From Protopterus annectens (taxonomy: Eukaryota; Chordata; Ceratodontiformes; Protopteridae), in assembly GCF_019279795.1 (NCBI RefSeq), contig NC_056729.1, positions 1,865,205,061 through 1,865,269,060 on the forward strand: a stretch of DNA of 64,000 nucleotides, given 5' to 3'. Made by a program: the position numbers and the translations under genes. Below the pieces are notes generated by a model. It did no database searches, had not been told where the DNA came from, and saw only the letters and a program-made list of their open reading frames with translations. Numbering within the stretch: the first letter of the stretch is position 1; each line of letters begins with the position of its first letter. Shown piece after piece: positions 46,371-58,159 of this stretch.

Positions 46371-47329
46371 GGTAGATACATGTTGAGAAGCCCACGGAGG
46401 AGATGGCTGCAGGGGATGACCATGTGAGGCAGATGTGGGTGCGGTTTACCACGAAACAAGCTAAAAGGTAGTCTCTGATTCATAACTGTGAGCCAGATTA
46501 ACCATAACATTGACAAAATACTACAACTGGGCTGTGCTATGCTATACCATGTATGAACTTGCCACAATCAGACCCAGACAAGCCAGCTAACAGAGTACTG
46601 AGGGCAGGATACAGTTGTCATCATATACACAGGTGGGGAAGGCCATAGTAACAGGTGTCAGACATTGGCAGTGTGTGTATGGGAGGTACAGGTTAATAGT
46701 GTTTCTTGGTCTGTTGAGTTTGCGGGGAACCAAGAGGAGTGGTTAGGGAGGAGATTATGTCTCCAGTATGGTGAATCTGGGCAGAAGTAGGTGGTGCTGG
46801 TAGGTGTGTGTGAGTGTGTATAGAGGCAGCTGTTTCAGAGTATGCACCAGTATGCTGGTGTCTGACTGACCGGTCCAGGGCACCCACAGGAGGTATGTCC
46901 ATCAAACTGTACTGGTGTCTTCTACAGAGAATGTCACAGTTATGATCTACAGCACAAAAAAAGGATGGGGTGCTCCATGAGTGTGAATAGAGCAATGGTT
47001 TATGCATTATTTCAGCACAAGCACTGCATCCCTGACTGCATCCACATTGTACCACAGTACTCTCAATACTGGCTGGAAGCATGGAGGTGGTAGTAGTATG
47101 GGACTTAGACTGTGTCCTCACCCTCCCATAATGACACTTCCCCACCAAACCTGGAGTATAAATGCTTACAAGAATGGCACTGAACACAACTGGTGGCTGC
47201 ACAGGGACATCTGCAATATGCAAACTGCCTTTTCCAGCCTTTGAATATGCTAAATAAATTGACCAGGCCTTCCACAAGTCATCAAACAGACTACATGCCA
47301 CCCTCTCCAGTTCTGCTATGGCTACATTG

Positions 47330-48420
47330 ATATCTACTGTCCCTGTAAAATAACCTTGTACATATGCTGAGTGGTGGCCATACAGACACCTGGCTCAGGA
47401 TGGGGTTGGCACCCATTGTGGTGCCTCTCACTGCTATTCAGACTCCTGCTGCCTATCCCACAGTCAATGGAGCTGGCAGGAACGAAGGATGTCTCTGCCA
47501 CTGGAGAAGAAGTTAATTCCTGTGCTAATGTGTTAGCCACCTCCTGCCCTTCTTTGGCATCCTGGGAAAAAGAATTGGGTTGTAAAGGCACAAGAGCTAT
47601 GTTTATGGAAGGAAGAAGGGATATGGCCATTACATTATTCAGGACTGACATCATCTCCTTGACCCAGAAGTGTGCCAGTACATGGCTTCCAACACCAACA
47701 GGCATGCTTATTTCCATTGTGAAGGGCCTCAGTAATGCAGCACCTGTGAAAACACATGACTATAACCAAATATATGACTGCATCCATCACCAACACCCTC
47801 AACTCAATGAAGGTAAGCCCCTGTAACTCTTTAACAGGATGACGCGTAAAATCTAAAGTTAACATACCTTATGCAGATTGAAACTGTTACTGTATTCCAG
47901 ACATGCATGTAACAACAGAATAGCCATGCACATTAGCGGTATGGGTCTAATTCAGGGAGATTGTTTGGATTGTCCTACCTGTTTAGATAATACCCACCTG
48001 GGCCATTATCAAATAAAACACAAAGTGTTTGGAACAATTCATCTCCAAGGCTGAATCCTCCACTAGGAATAATGAGCTATCGTGCCCCAACAGGCAGAGT
48101 TGGCACAAAGTGTCCATGTTGATTATAGGTGACTTAGTCTGTGGACCCCCACCTGTACCCTTCATTCCTGTGCCAGGTGGGTTGTCTTGCTGCATGCATG
48201 AGCAATCATGTTGGTGGCCCTTTGTTGAACCTGCTCATACATTTTGTTGTGGATATCACATTCACTTGCTGCACAAGGTTCCAGCAGACATACTCCTGAG
48301 ACGCTCGGTCTGTTATGTCATTCTGGAGCATCCACTGACCATTGTCACAGAGGGCCTACAGCATGATACCATTCTCTGCCGGAGAGAACTTCTCTTTCCT
48401 CCTCCTTGTGTCAGGAAATT
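47330..48420 (-). pseudogene. Harbinger Myb/SANT-like protein remnant
   Basis: On the minus strand a degraded Myb/SANT-like domain can be read at about 48410-48215: KFSPAENGIMLEALCDNGQW, then DRASQEYVCWNLVQQVNVIS and CMSRFNKGPPT. This resembles the start of Harbinger ORF1 proteins (FTxxEN..L.......W..I...VN.....R....xKRFxD). Downstream, KGTGGGPQTK (about 48150) matches the TGGGP motif that usually follows this domain, and an acidic/Ser-rich C-terminal part reads to about 47334. The family role is to bring the transposase to DNA and into the nucleus. It is disrupted by several frame changes. Confidence 0.6.
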
Positions 48421-48880
48421 TTACATGCAAATTGAAAGACATATGAATGTAAGCTGTTCGCATGTCATACATATTCTACCAATATCTTGGTACCACACAA
48501 AAATGAGCAGTGTTACCATGGTCTGTGTTAAATCTCACCTATGATGAGGCACAAACCACATGTAGGGTTACCAGCATTTCAGTGGCAGCCAGTATGAAAT
48601 GGTACTAAGTGATGAATGGGCATGTACTGGATGCAGCATTAACCTGCAAAGGGGACCATGGAGAAGCACAGGGATATCTTGAGCAGGTCATGTGTTCTGT
48701 GTGTCTATGGCTCACAGAAGTACATGTAGTGCCTCCACCCAAAGTGTATTGGTACAACTGTGTTTCAATTCATACCATCTGCATCCAGAAGTTTGGAAGT
48801 ACAAGGCCGAGAAGAGCAAATGACTGCCCATATATCTTAACCACCCTGCCAATGACAAACACCATGAATCTCAAGCACAG

Positions 48881-49160
48881 TATGTCTGCCCTGAGAGCAT
48901 AAACAGCTGTTCTATGACCCATCTCCTTAGTAGTTGTATGTCTGCCCTGAGAGCATGAACAGCTGTTATATGACCCGTCTCCTTAGTAGTTGTATGTCTG
49001 CCCTGAGAGCATGAACAGCTGTTAATATGACCTTTCTCCTTAGTAGTTGTATGTCTGCCCTGAGAGCATGAACAGCTGTTCTATGACCCATCTCCTTAGT
49101 AGTTGTATGTCTGCCTTGAGATCATGAACAGCTGTTATATGACCTGTCTCCTTAGTAGTT
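48881..49160. repeat. Minisatellite, 56-bp unit, 5 copies
   Basis: Units of TATGTCTGCCCTGAGAGCAT, GAACAGCTGTTATATGACCC and TCTCCTTAGTAGTTG start at about 48881, 48937, 48993, 49050 and 49106. Period 56-57. Confidence 0.92.
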
Positions 49161-49196
49161 CTGCAGCACAAGGGTAAGCTGTGGTCTATGGCAGGG

Positions 49197-49680
49197 CGTC
49201 CATCAGCATATCAATATGATCCACTAGTAGTGTTCATGTAGGGCTTCCTACATGAGTATCCATCAGCATATCAATATGACCCACTAGTAGTATTCATGTA
49301 GGGCTTCCTACATGAGTATCCATCAGCATATCAATATGACCCACTAGTAGTATTCATGTAGGGCTTCCTACATGAGTATCCATCAGCATATCAATATGAC
49401 CCACTAGTAGTATTCATGTAGGGCTTCCTACATGAGTATCCATCAGCATATCAATATGAACCACTAGTAGTGTTCATGCAGGGCTTCCTACATGAGTATC
49501 CATCAGCATATCAATATGATCCACTAGTAGTGTTCATGTAGGGCTTCATATATGAGTATCCATCAGCATATCAATATTATCCACTAGTAGTGTTCATGCA
49601 GGGCTTCCTACATGATTATCCATCAGCATATCAATATGATCCACGAGTAGTGTTCATGTAGGGCTTCCTACATGAGTATA
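49197..49680. repeat. Minisatellite, exact 60-bp unit, 8 copies
   Basis: Eight units of exactly 60 bases (CATCAGCATATCAATATGAT, CCACTAGTAGTGTTCATGTA, GGGCTTCCTACATGAGTATC), with only a few substitutions and no indels, which indicates recent expansion. Confidence 0.95.
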
Positions 49681-49907
49681 TTTGGAGGTCTTACCCCCTC
49701 AGCAATCCCAACTGAAGCATACAGCATCACAATATAGATTTAGTAAGAGGCAGTCAAAAATGTCATATAGGCCTTATTGATCATTTACTCCCACATTAGA
49801 CCCCAACATAGAAAATAAATGTGTGTTTGGTGCAGACCCCCAGTGGACCATTAACAGGCCATCAGACTTAGTGGTATTTTAGGCTTCCCTCCTCATTCAC
49901 TTAACAA

Positions 49908-49955
<48 letters not shown>

Positions 49956-51530
49956 CTCACGCTCTCACACTCTCACTCTTTCTTTCTTCCACAGCCACAG
50001 TCTTCCATATGTAGTGATTCAAAAAGGTTAGAGGGACACACCACTATTACTTGTCACATTATGGAAGCTGTGGATTACATGGTCTATTGCATTCACACTC
50101 CTACTGTGTGACTGGCCCTTCATGTTTTAAAGTACTCCACAGGATATATGATAACATGTGGCAGTTACTTACAATCATATAGAGCACATAACGACTAAAG
50201 GATGTCCATAGTATGGCACACATAGTCCTTAAACTAAAAACAGGGCCTAGGCATCCCACTTACAACAACACACATCAAATCTTCCCATGTGGCACTTGAT
50301 TGTTAATTATAACACAAGCAGCTGCCATACTATTAAAAATGCTGTCTGTGTACATATCCTCAGAGGGAAGCCAGCTGTTATCAGCTCAGCTCACTAACTC
50401 AACCCCCTTCCCCAAAGCAGTATCTTGTAATTCAACATACAGTATAAACCTATAGCGCATGTACAGAACAGTAACCTGACACGTACAAGCAGTAGTCCTC
50501 ATTCACTCACCTCACATGGTCTATTAATAACAAAGAAAATTAGACAGTTGTTCTTATATGTCACTCTTTAAATCTTCTTTGCTAAATGTAGCAAAATCTA
50601 AAGCACAATGAAAAAAGTAATGTGTTTTGCTGTATTTATCGCTCAGTTTCAATGCTCTTAACATGGTCCTATATAGTAATGAGTCTATACAGAGTGACTG
50701 TCTCTGAGTCAGTCTTTTATTGCATTGGGCACATAACCAAGATTATTCTATGAGGCTCTCTCTCCATTGTGCATTCACATGAGTATCTGTGAAGTGCACT
50801 CTGCAGGTGTGACAGGGCAGTGAACCAGTGAGAAATATGGGTGAAAAGTACTGTTTCTGTGTGACCTTTAGAGGTGCTAAATTGCAGATCTGATTAGTGT
50901 GCTGCTGTGACACTCTCTACATATTATAGTTCACATGTAACCACCATCCTGCCATGCCATGTGTATCCTGCTATACTGTAGTGACACCATGACATGTCAT
51001 TCTAAGTGCCTGTTGTTAGGTGTCGTATGTCAGCAACAACATGTGTAGGTGTGAGTTAGCTACCATATTCCTCTGGTCTGTAACCTGAGAAATTCCTATG
51101 ACTTTATAAGCTTCAAGGCGATCAGGCCTCCCAAGTGGTACTCTAGGAAGTTAAAAATATTCATGTACCTTATGTCCAGAAACCACAGGGAGTACCTTCT
51201 AAGGAACTTCTATGAAGGTCCCCATTATAACATGATGCCTGACACAGCCTTGCAAGGTGCTATCTAACCTCCCTGCTGAGTAGTCCAGGCACCACTGCAG
51301 TGACAGAGGTATCACCTTGACCATACTAGTGCCCATGTACATATAGCCTTTTGTGTCCCTGTCCCATGGAGTATACCCACACAGGTACCACACCCCCAAC
51401 TGCCATGGCCTCTGACACCCACCAGCACATTACAGACACTAGTGTCGCACATAACTCCCTAAGTGCAATGCTAACATGCAGCTGCACCCTTGTCACACAT
51501 CTTCCATTTGGGCCATATCACATCCTGTGC
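49681..51530. other. 1.85 kb with only a CA microsatellite
   Basis: No gene is recognised. An (AC)n run of about 45 bases lies at 49908-49952, followed by a CTCACA-rich tail. Confidence 0.5.
49908..49952. repeat. (AC)n microsatellite
   Basis: Uninterrupted AC dinucleotide run. Confidence 0.97.
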
Positions 51531-51532
51531 CT

Positions 51533-51945
51533 AGTGATCATCCTCCTCCTGCCATCATAGCTGTATGCACCTGTATGGCTGATAACTACATCATCATCAT
51601 CCTCCTCCTGCCATCATAGCTGTATGCACCTGTATGGCTGATAACTACATCATCATCATCCTCCTCCTGCCATCATAGCTGTATGCACCTGTATGGCTGA
51701 TAACTACATCATCCTCCTCCTCCTGCCATCATAGCTGTATGCACCTGTATGGCTGATAACTACATCATCATCATCATCATCCTCCTCCTGCCATCATAGC
51801 TGTATGCACCTGTATGGCTGATAACTACATCATCATCATCCTCCTGCCATCATAGCTGTATGCACCTGTATGGCTGATAACTACATCATCATCATCCTCC
51901 TGCCATCATAGCTGTATGCACCTGTATGGCTGATAATTACAGACA
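51533..51945. repeat. Minisatellite, about 52-62-bp unit, 7 copies, with nested (CAT)n
   Basis: Units share TGCCATCATAGCTGTATGCA, CCTGTATGGCTGATAACTAC. They differ in length because each contains a variable run of CAT and CTC triplets. Confidence 0.93.
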
Positions 51946-52530
51946 GCATGCTCACGCTTTTGTTTTCACTTTTTCTTCCTATCCTCCTTTTATTTGATGT
52001 TTGTTGTTTAATTCCTCTTCATTTCTGTTAGTTTTTCATGCGGTGGCAGCTACAGCATTGGCTGTGATTTGGCAGTCATCCCCATTCCATTGTCCTGCCC
52101 TGCCTTCTGCTGCTGTATCTCCATATACTCTACATTACTGACTGTGGTTGCCCTTACTCAGACGTGTTAGGCATGTTTCTGAATTTCATGGCAGGAATGT
52201 ACTGGGAATTGTATGAATAATGTTGCATTGGGAAAAGTAATGGTAAATGCTGTTTGTGTATCCTGGGAAGAAGTGTATTTATACTTCCATGGCAAAATGG
52301 TTAATACTGTGTAATTCTAGAACATAATTAATGTAAATAAAACAAGTAAAATGTGATTAAGTATCAGCAAGTTTAAAATTGTAATAATGAATAACCAGTA
52401 ACAGTATGAACAATAAAATTACTTAAATGAATATAGGTAAAACAATAAATGTAATTTCAAAATAAGAGTATTGAAGTAATCATACAGTATGTGTTTGGTT
52501 AAATTCTTTCTAAGGTCTTACCGCATGTCT
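51946..52530. other. Unassigned AT-rich sequence
   Basis: No coding or repeat feature is recognised. Confidence 0.4.
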
Positions 52531-53377
52531 CTTGTACTCAAATGAGACACTGAGGCACTGTGATGGGTTCAAGTTGTTTATTGTACATAAACACATCAGG
52601 AGCTGTAAATGGACTATATACTTGATCTAACTGAATGACTCATTACTTCAAAGCCACTCATGTGTGCATCTCCATTCATGCCTGCACTCATTCTAATTGA
52701 CTATAGAAAACGGCACTGATCTTGCACATGCTCAGTCACTTATATGCATGTGCTGTCAAGCTACAATGGCTGACAAGGTACAATGCACACAATGATCTAC
52801 ATCCTCCCCCTTTGATTTGTTCGACATGCAGTAAGAGAACAAGTTATTTTTACAAGCTAGATATCACATCAACAACAGCAAATGAATTCAGGTTTGTCTC
52901 TTTGTATTTCGGACTGGGTCTGGAACTTCTACCAGATCTGATCACATAAAAACTTCGACTGGGTTTAGCAACAGGGACAGTCTCAGGGGATTATTTTACA
53001 ACTGGAACTTCAGGGATTACATCAGGATTGCTTGAAGAAGATACACTGTCCTCTGGAATTTGAACAAGTGTAGAGGCCCTCTGAGAAATAGAGTCTCTGG
53101 CACAGGCAATCTGCTGCATCACTGGTTCGGTGATTGGTAAGTGTCTTCAATTCCTTTTGAAATCCATTCCTTCAGATTTTATGATGTAAGATCTCAGTTC
53201 TTCACAAATATCCTTGACAGTTCCCACTCTGTATCCTTTGGATGTCTGCGTTCTTACAATCTCGCCTTGTCTTAATGGTCTGAGACGTTTACTGGATTTA
53301 TCGTAGTACAACTTTTATGACTGGTATTTTTTCAAAAGTTGAGTCATGACCATTCTATTGTTCTTTGCATTTGGGTG

Positions 53378-53458
53378 GTAGTCATGGCTTAGTGGTAGGC
53401 CATACAGACTAATGTTACCAAGGTCCTGGGTTTGAGACTGGCAGTGGGAATTTATTGG
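53378..53458 (+). mobile_element. tRNA-like SINE head (second family)
   Basis: It has an A-box TGGCTTAGTGGTAG and a B-box GGGTTTGAGACTGG with the spacing of a tRNA gene. There is no acceptor-stem closure that I can confirm, so it is a SINE head and not a tRNA gene. It is directly followed by a copy of the other SINE. Confidence 0.6.
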
Positions 53459-53595
53459 GATTGGGAGGGTGGCCTAATGATTAAGGTGTTTGCCTTACAA
53501 GCACAAGGTGCAGGGTTTGAGTCTCACAAGGGATAATTGGCTAGGCTTAAAATGTCTCACAAGGGCAGTTAGCCTAGTACTAACCTAACCTATAA
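53459..53595 (+). mobile_element. tRNA-derived SINE copy 2
   Basis: Nearly the same as 29698-29837 (TGGCCTAATGATTAAGG, GGGTTTGAGTCTCACAAGGG, GGGCAGTTAGCCTAGTACTA). It is inserted in the gypsy remnant between integrase core and C-terminal region. Confidence 0.8.
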
Positions 53596-54190
53596 TTGTT
53601 TGTTGATCAGAAGAGTTGTTCTAGTATTTCTGGAAATCAATCTCTGAGCCGGTGAACTAAGCAAATTATTTGAGGAATGTTTCTGAGACTAAGTAGATTA
53701 AGAAAAACATTGGTACTACATACTACATCTCCTGGATTTATCCAAGTACTTTGCACTTTGAGCTGCATGCTCAGCTAATCCATTGGACTGTGGATATTCA
53801 GGACTACCAGTAACATGGACAAAGTCCCAAGACTCAGCAAAATTCTTGAACTGCTGACTAGTAAACTGTGCACCATTGTCAGATACAACTTTGTGAGGGC
53901 TACCATGAAAAGAAAAATGTCTCTTCAGTTTTGTAATGACAGTGCTGGATGTTAAGTTAGGAAGAAGGTCAATTTCAAACCAATTTGAATAAGAGTCTGC
54001 TAACACTAAATAATGTTGACCATTCCATTTGAAAATATTGTAGCAACCGTCAGCCATGGTACTTGAGGAATCTGGTTTAGTTGAAATGGCTCTTTTTGTT
54101 GGTGCGATTTAGTACTCTTGCAAATGGAACATCCTAGAGTTTCCTTCTCTATATCTTTTTACATAAAGTTTGATAGATTTTATTTACTAG

Positions 54191-54834
54191 TTCCAGTCCA
54201 GATAATCTTTCCACTGTTTTTTTTTTTTTTTTAGGAGTTCTTTCTTACAAATCTCACAGTGCAGGCAGGTTCACATTTCCCCTCATTTCTGTTCTTCTGG
54301 AAACTGCACTACAACACTGAAGGCCCAGATCTACTTCCGTATAATACCCTTTGAGTTACGTTGCCCTTTATCTGCTGTTTTTCTTCTCTGAAATATTCAA
54401 GGCATTTAGATGTAAAGTCTATCTAAGTTAATCTTTATAGCAGTCTCATCTCTCACATCAGCTATGCAGCAACTCATTGCAAATCATTTCTGTGTTTCAA
54501 GCCCATTCCAAAGCTAATGTTTTACTTAGTCAAATTACAGTTTTCAGAGTTTCCTCATTTTTTGTCTTAACATATTGACATGTCATGTACTTTTCCCATG
54601 TAGGCAGAAAAACAGAAGTTTGTAGTACTTGCAGTGTCAATCCAATGGTTGTATTATGCTGACTTGGAGTGTTTTGTAGTGACAGTATTTGCCGCTCAGT
54701 ATTTTGTGCTCCTTTGTACCGGTGCCTTATGTATGAAACGGAGCAGCACTCTGTTATTCTACATGCATTTCACAAGGAGCCAAAGGAAAAATAGCAGAGA
54801 GAGAGAGTGCTTAATACTCTGTGTATAAGTAGTA
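54191..54834. other. Unassigned sequence between gypsy remnant and CR1-like LINE
   Basis: A T-run lies at about 54219-54233. Nothing coding is recognised. Confidence 0.4.
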
Positions 54835-55925
54835 GCTGTACTTTATCAAGCCTGGGCATAGATCCCTATGTCACAAGATGGGTGGCCAACTGGCTTACTG
54901 ATAGAACCCACACAGTAAAAGTAGCTGACTCCAAGTCCGACTTCAGACCAGTAATGAGTGGAGTACCACAGAGTTCGGTCCTGGGCGTTCTCCTGTTCGG
55001 TATCTACTTCTCTAAAGTGCAGGCCAACACCGAAGGTCTTTGGCTAACAAAGTTTGCAGATGACTGCAAACTGGGAGCCATAATAGAATCACCTAATGAT
55101 GTAGACATTCTACAAAAGGACCTCACAGAGACAGACACTTGGTGTCAAAGTCATGACCTCAAGCTCAATGCCAAGAAGTGCATTGTCATCCCTTTTTGGA
55201 AAAACTCGGTACCCATGAACTACTACATAGGCTGTAGCTCACTAAACACTGAAATTGTGATGAGACTTCGGGACAGAGGTGGACAGTAGTCTCTCATTTG
55301 ATAACCACATCATCACAGTAGTCAGGAAATCTTTCTACGTGGCACACCTCATCACAAAAGTGTTCTACTCTAGAAAAAAGGAGGTCATTGTTCCTCTCTA
55401 CTCATCCCTCATCAGACCCATTATAGAGTACAATGCCCCATTTGGCATGTATCTCACAAGGCACCTACAACAATTGGAAAGGCCAGAGAAAGACCTCACT
55501 AAGAGGATTACCGGCTTCAAACAGATGCCATACGCAGACCGTCTCAAAAAACTCCAGCTCTGCTCCATCCAATATCGCCTACTCAGAGGTGATATCTGTC
55601 TACCATACAAAACCATGTCAAACCCAGAGCTGTTGGACATGCTACACTTAAAGAAATCCCAATCTCTCTGAACCACATGCTCCAGCGACCTAAACCTTGT
55701 CACCACAATAAACAGAACATGCTGGAGGGGTAGATTGCTGTGCCCTAGTCTTCCCATACTCTGGAACAAAATATCCATTTATGTCAAGCAAAACTCCTCA
55801 TTGGCCCTCTTTAAGAAAAATCTTGATGACTGGATGAGAAATAGAACCAATACGAAAGATGTGTGCAAGTCTGAAGTAGACCAAAACCAAAAAACAGGAC
55901 TTGCACAAGTGCCCAAATGAAGGTC
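54835..55925 (+). mobile_element. CR1-like LINE, C-terminal half of RT ORF
   Basis: 5'-truncated non-LTR retrotransposon. The first frame (to about 55289) has LGIDPYVTRWVANWLTDRTH, SGVPQSSVLGVLLFGIYFS (one Ser replaces the usual Gly of VPQGSVLGP) and LTKFADDCKLG with the catalytic Asp pair. The frame changes at about 55260-55285. The second frame (55279-55671) carries KEVIVPLYSSLIRPIIEYN and YADRLKKLQLCSIQYRLLRG. After a TGA at 55669 the same frame continues with LPILWNKISIYVKQNSSLAL to 55920. The clade is CR1/L2-like by its C-terminal block. It is moderately young. Confidence 0.88.
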
Positions 55926-56703
55926 AAAAACCAAACTCCTTAGATAAGCACAAGCACTTTAATTCCTTAACGCTGCAACACAAAAGAATACGTTTTTGAC
56001 ATAGAATCCAAGTCTTCATCAGAGATGAACAAATCACAGTAGACCTTACATCAATTTATACCATTCAACCTGTGCAAAATACAATGATAATTAGTCATTA
56101 ACATACCTTAATTGAACAAATAATTTAAAGGTAAAAAAGTGCAATAAAAGTTTCCCTTTTAAAAAAACTTTAAAATCATTCTTAAAATACAATCCATGAA
56201 GTAATTATAAATATACATATAAGTAATATAATTCAACATTTTATACTTTGGCTTTAAATTCATATAACATAAAACTGCATTTATTTCTTTTTCATTTTAA
56301 AACACTGCCTTTTGTATTCCTTAATGTTAAACATATACCTAAAACCGTTGTATTTAGTGCCATCTTGTGGCTGTATCTCAAATCACAATTTAGCAGCTCT
56401 TAGTTTCAAAACAGAAGTAATGGAAATCATATCATTTAAACCTGGGGGTTTTGTGGAATCTAAAACAATCTGCCAAAATAACTCCCTATATTCGAGTTTT
56501 GCCTCCCACATATCCCCTCTCCATTCCTTGGGTACTATTTCCAAAACATAAAAAAGAAAAGTTGCTTGCGGACAAATCAAAGTATGTCTGTAAAGGGCAT
56601 TTTTATTATTTTGCTTCCTAATTTCGTAACTGTGTTCATAAATACGATTTCTTAATTTTCTCTCCGTTTTGCCTATGTAGAATGAAGTACAAACCTTACA
56701 AGT
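55925..56703 (-). mobile_element. PLE 3' end with GIY-YIG endonuclease (third lineage), cut by gap
   Basis: The minus strand encodes TCKVCTSFYIGKTERKLRNR, IYEHSYEIRKQNNKNAL and WQIVLDSTKPPGLNDM, ending KLRAAKL with the stop at 56383: a GIY-YIG endonuclease of Penelope type with the usual C-terminal block. The N-terminal side runs into the 500-N gap. Downstream comes about 350 bases of AT-rich 3' sequence, then a hammerhead-like segment (55963-56030). The end is near 55925, right at the end of the CR1 ORF. The visible frame is intact. Confidence 0.88.
55963..56030 (-). ncRNA. Hammerhead-like motif 3' of PLE (third lineage)
   Basis: Minus strand: core CTGATGA (56022-56016), one extra A, stem II GAC-T-TGG/CTA-T-GTC with a 3-base loop (56014-55998), then AAAAACG where GAAAACG is expected. 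A longer stem III (AACG with CGTT, 55995-55992 and 55972-55969) and A (55968) in the cleavage position follow. Stem I is short. The G-to-A change in the GAAA box would be expected to kill cleavage. Confidence 0.42.
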
Positions 56704-57203
56704 NNNNNNNNNNNNNNNNNNNNNNNNNNNNNNNNNNNNNNNNNNNNNNNNNNNNNNNNNNNNNNNNNNNNNNNNNNNNNNNNNNNNNNNNNNNNNNNNN
56801 NNNNNNNNNNNNNNNNNNNNNNNNNNNNNNNNNNNNNNNNNNNNNNNNNNNNNNNNNNNNNNNNNNNNNNNNNNNNNNNNNNNNNNNNNNNNNNNNNNNN
56901 NNNNNNNNNNNNNNNNNNNNNNNNNNNNNNNNNNNNNNNNNNNNNNNNNNNNNNNNNNNNNNNNNNNNNNNNNNNNNNNNNNNNNNNNNNNNNNNNNNNN
57001 NNNNNNNNNNNNNNNNNNNNNNNNNNNNNNNNNNNNNNNNNNNNNNNNNNNNNNNNNNNNNNNNNNNNNNNNNNNNNNNNNNNNNNNNNNNNNNNNNNNN
57101 NNNNNNNNNNNNNNNNNNNNNNNNNNNNNNNNNNNNNNNNNNNNNNNNNNNNNNNNNNNNNNNNNNNNNNNNNNNNNNNNNNNNNNNNNNNNNNNNNNNN
57201 NNN
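56704..57203. other. Assembly gap (500 N)
   Basis: Exactly 500 N, between a PLE endonuclease and a 25-bp minisatellite. The tandem array on its right side is a likely cause of the break, and the true size is unknown. Confidence 0.99.
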
Positions 57204-58020
57204 ATTGTACAAACACAGTCATGCACTTATACTACAAACACAGTCATGCACTTATACTACAAACACAGTCATGCACTTATTGTACAAACACAGTCATGCA
57301 CTTATACTACAAACACAGTCATGCACTTATACTACAAACACAGTCATGCACTTATTGTACAAACACAGTCATGCACTTATACTACAAACACAGTCATGCA
57401 GTTATTCTACAAACACAGTCATGCACTTATTTTACAAACACAGGCTTGCACTTATTGTACAAACACAGTCATGCACTTATTCTACAAACACAGTCATGCA
57501 TTCATTGTACAAACACAGTCATGCATATGTACTATAAACACAGTCATGCACTTATTGTGCAAACACAGGCATGCACTTATACTACAAACACAGGCATGCA
57601 CTTATACTACATACACAGTCATGCACTTATACTACAAACACAGGCATGCACTTATACTACATACACAGTCATGCACTTATACTACAAACACAGTCATGCA
57701 TTTATTGTACAAACGCAGTCATGCATATGTACTATAAACACAGTCATGCCCTTATTGTGCAAACACAGGCATGCCCTTATTGCACAAACACAGGCATGCA
57801 CTTATACTACAAACACAGTCATGCAATTATTGTATAAACACAGTCATGCACTTATTGTACAAACACAGTCATGCACTTATTGTAAAAACACAGGCATGCA
57901 CTTATTGCACAAACACAGGCATGCACTTATTGTACAAACACAGGCATGCACGTATACTACAAACAGAGGCATGTACTTATTGTACAAACACAGTCATGCA
58001 TTTATTGTACAAACACAGTT
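57204..58020. repeat. 25-bp minisatellite, about 33 copies
   Basis: The unit is TACAAACACAGTCATGCACT plus TATAC/TATTG. Variants alternate CAGTCATG with CAGGCATG, and TACTAC with TTGTAC. The unit has no stop in any plus frame and 25 is not a multiple of three, so frames of up to 270 codons run through it. They repeat every 25 residues and are not genes. Confidence 0.96.
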
Positions 58021-58135
58021 TATAGTTTCATAGTATAGTACTAGGCTATCTGCCCTGGGGCATTTGTAAGCCTAGCCATAGTAATGTGGCTTTTGCCACC
58101 CCATGAAATGGTAAAAAAATTTACAGAGTAAATCT
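58021..58135 (-). mobile_element. SINE tail fragment
   Basis: Read on the minus strand, TATGGCTAGGCTTACAAATG and GGGCAGATAGCCTAGTACTA match the 3' part of the SINE copies at 29698 and 53459 (TTGGCTAGGCTTA, GGGCAGTTAGCCTAGTACTA). The tRNA-like head is not recognisable. Confidence 0.5.
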
Positions 58136-58159
58136 AGAATTACTTTCCTTAGTTATACT

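Larger units (their letters stand above)
45200..48600. mobile_element. PIF/Harbinger DNA transposon, decayed; limits approximate
   Basis: It has both genes typical of Harbinger elements: a HARBI1-like transposase on the plus strand (about 45680-46370) and a Myb/SANT-like DNA-binding protein on the minus strand (about 47330-48420). The two genes converge. Terminal inverted repeats and a TTA/TWA target duplication were not found by eye, so the outer limits are guesses. All frames are disrupted. Confidence 0.72.
52530..54190 (-). mobile_element. Ty3/gypsy LTR retrotransposon remnant (fossil)
   Basis: Only the 3' part remains, read on the minus strand: a zinc-binding-type segment (about 54100-54180), the integrase core (53716-54057: LADSYSNWFEIDLLP, VVSDNGAQFTSQQF, SGSPEYPQSNGLAEHA-type block), and the integrase C-terminal region (about 53130-53330). 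A purine-rich tract AAAGGGGGAGG (about 52803) follows, then an LTR-like stretch (about 52530-52799) starting TGTAGATCATTG and containing AATAAA. It is split by two SINE-like units at about 53378-53595. It is broken, with several breaks, and is an old copy. Confidence 0.82.

Noticed and set aside
49197-49680. Regular 60-bp repeats as a possible CRISPR array
   Set aside because: The whole 60-base unit is conserved with no unique spacers, and the context is a vertebrate genome; it is a minisatellite.
53378-53595. Functional tRNA genes
   Set aside because: A and B boxes are present but I could not close an acceptor stem or a proper anticodon arm, and one unit is repeated elsewhere with a SINE tail.
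57221-58033. 270-codon open frame as a His/Thr-rich protein gene
   Set aside because: It is the 25-bp array read in one frame; no start context, splice sites or non-repeat sequence.
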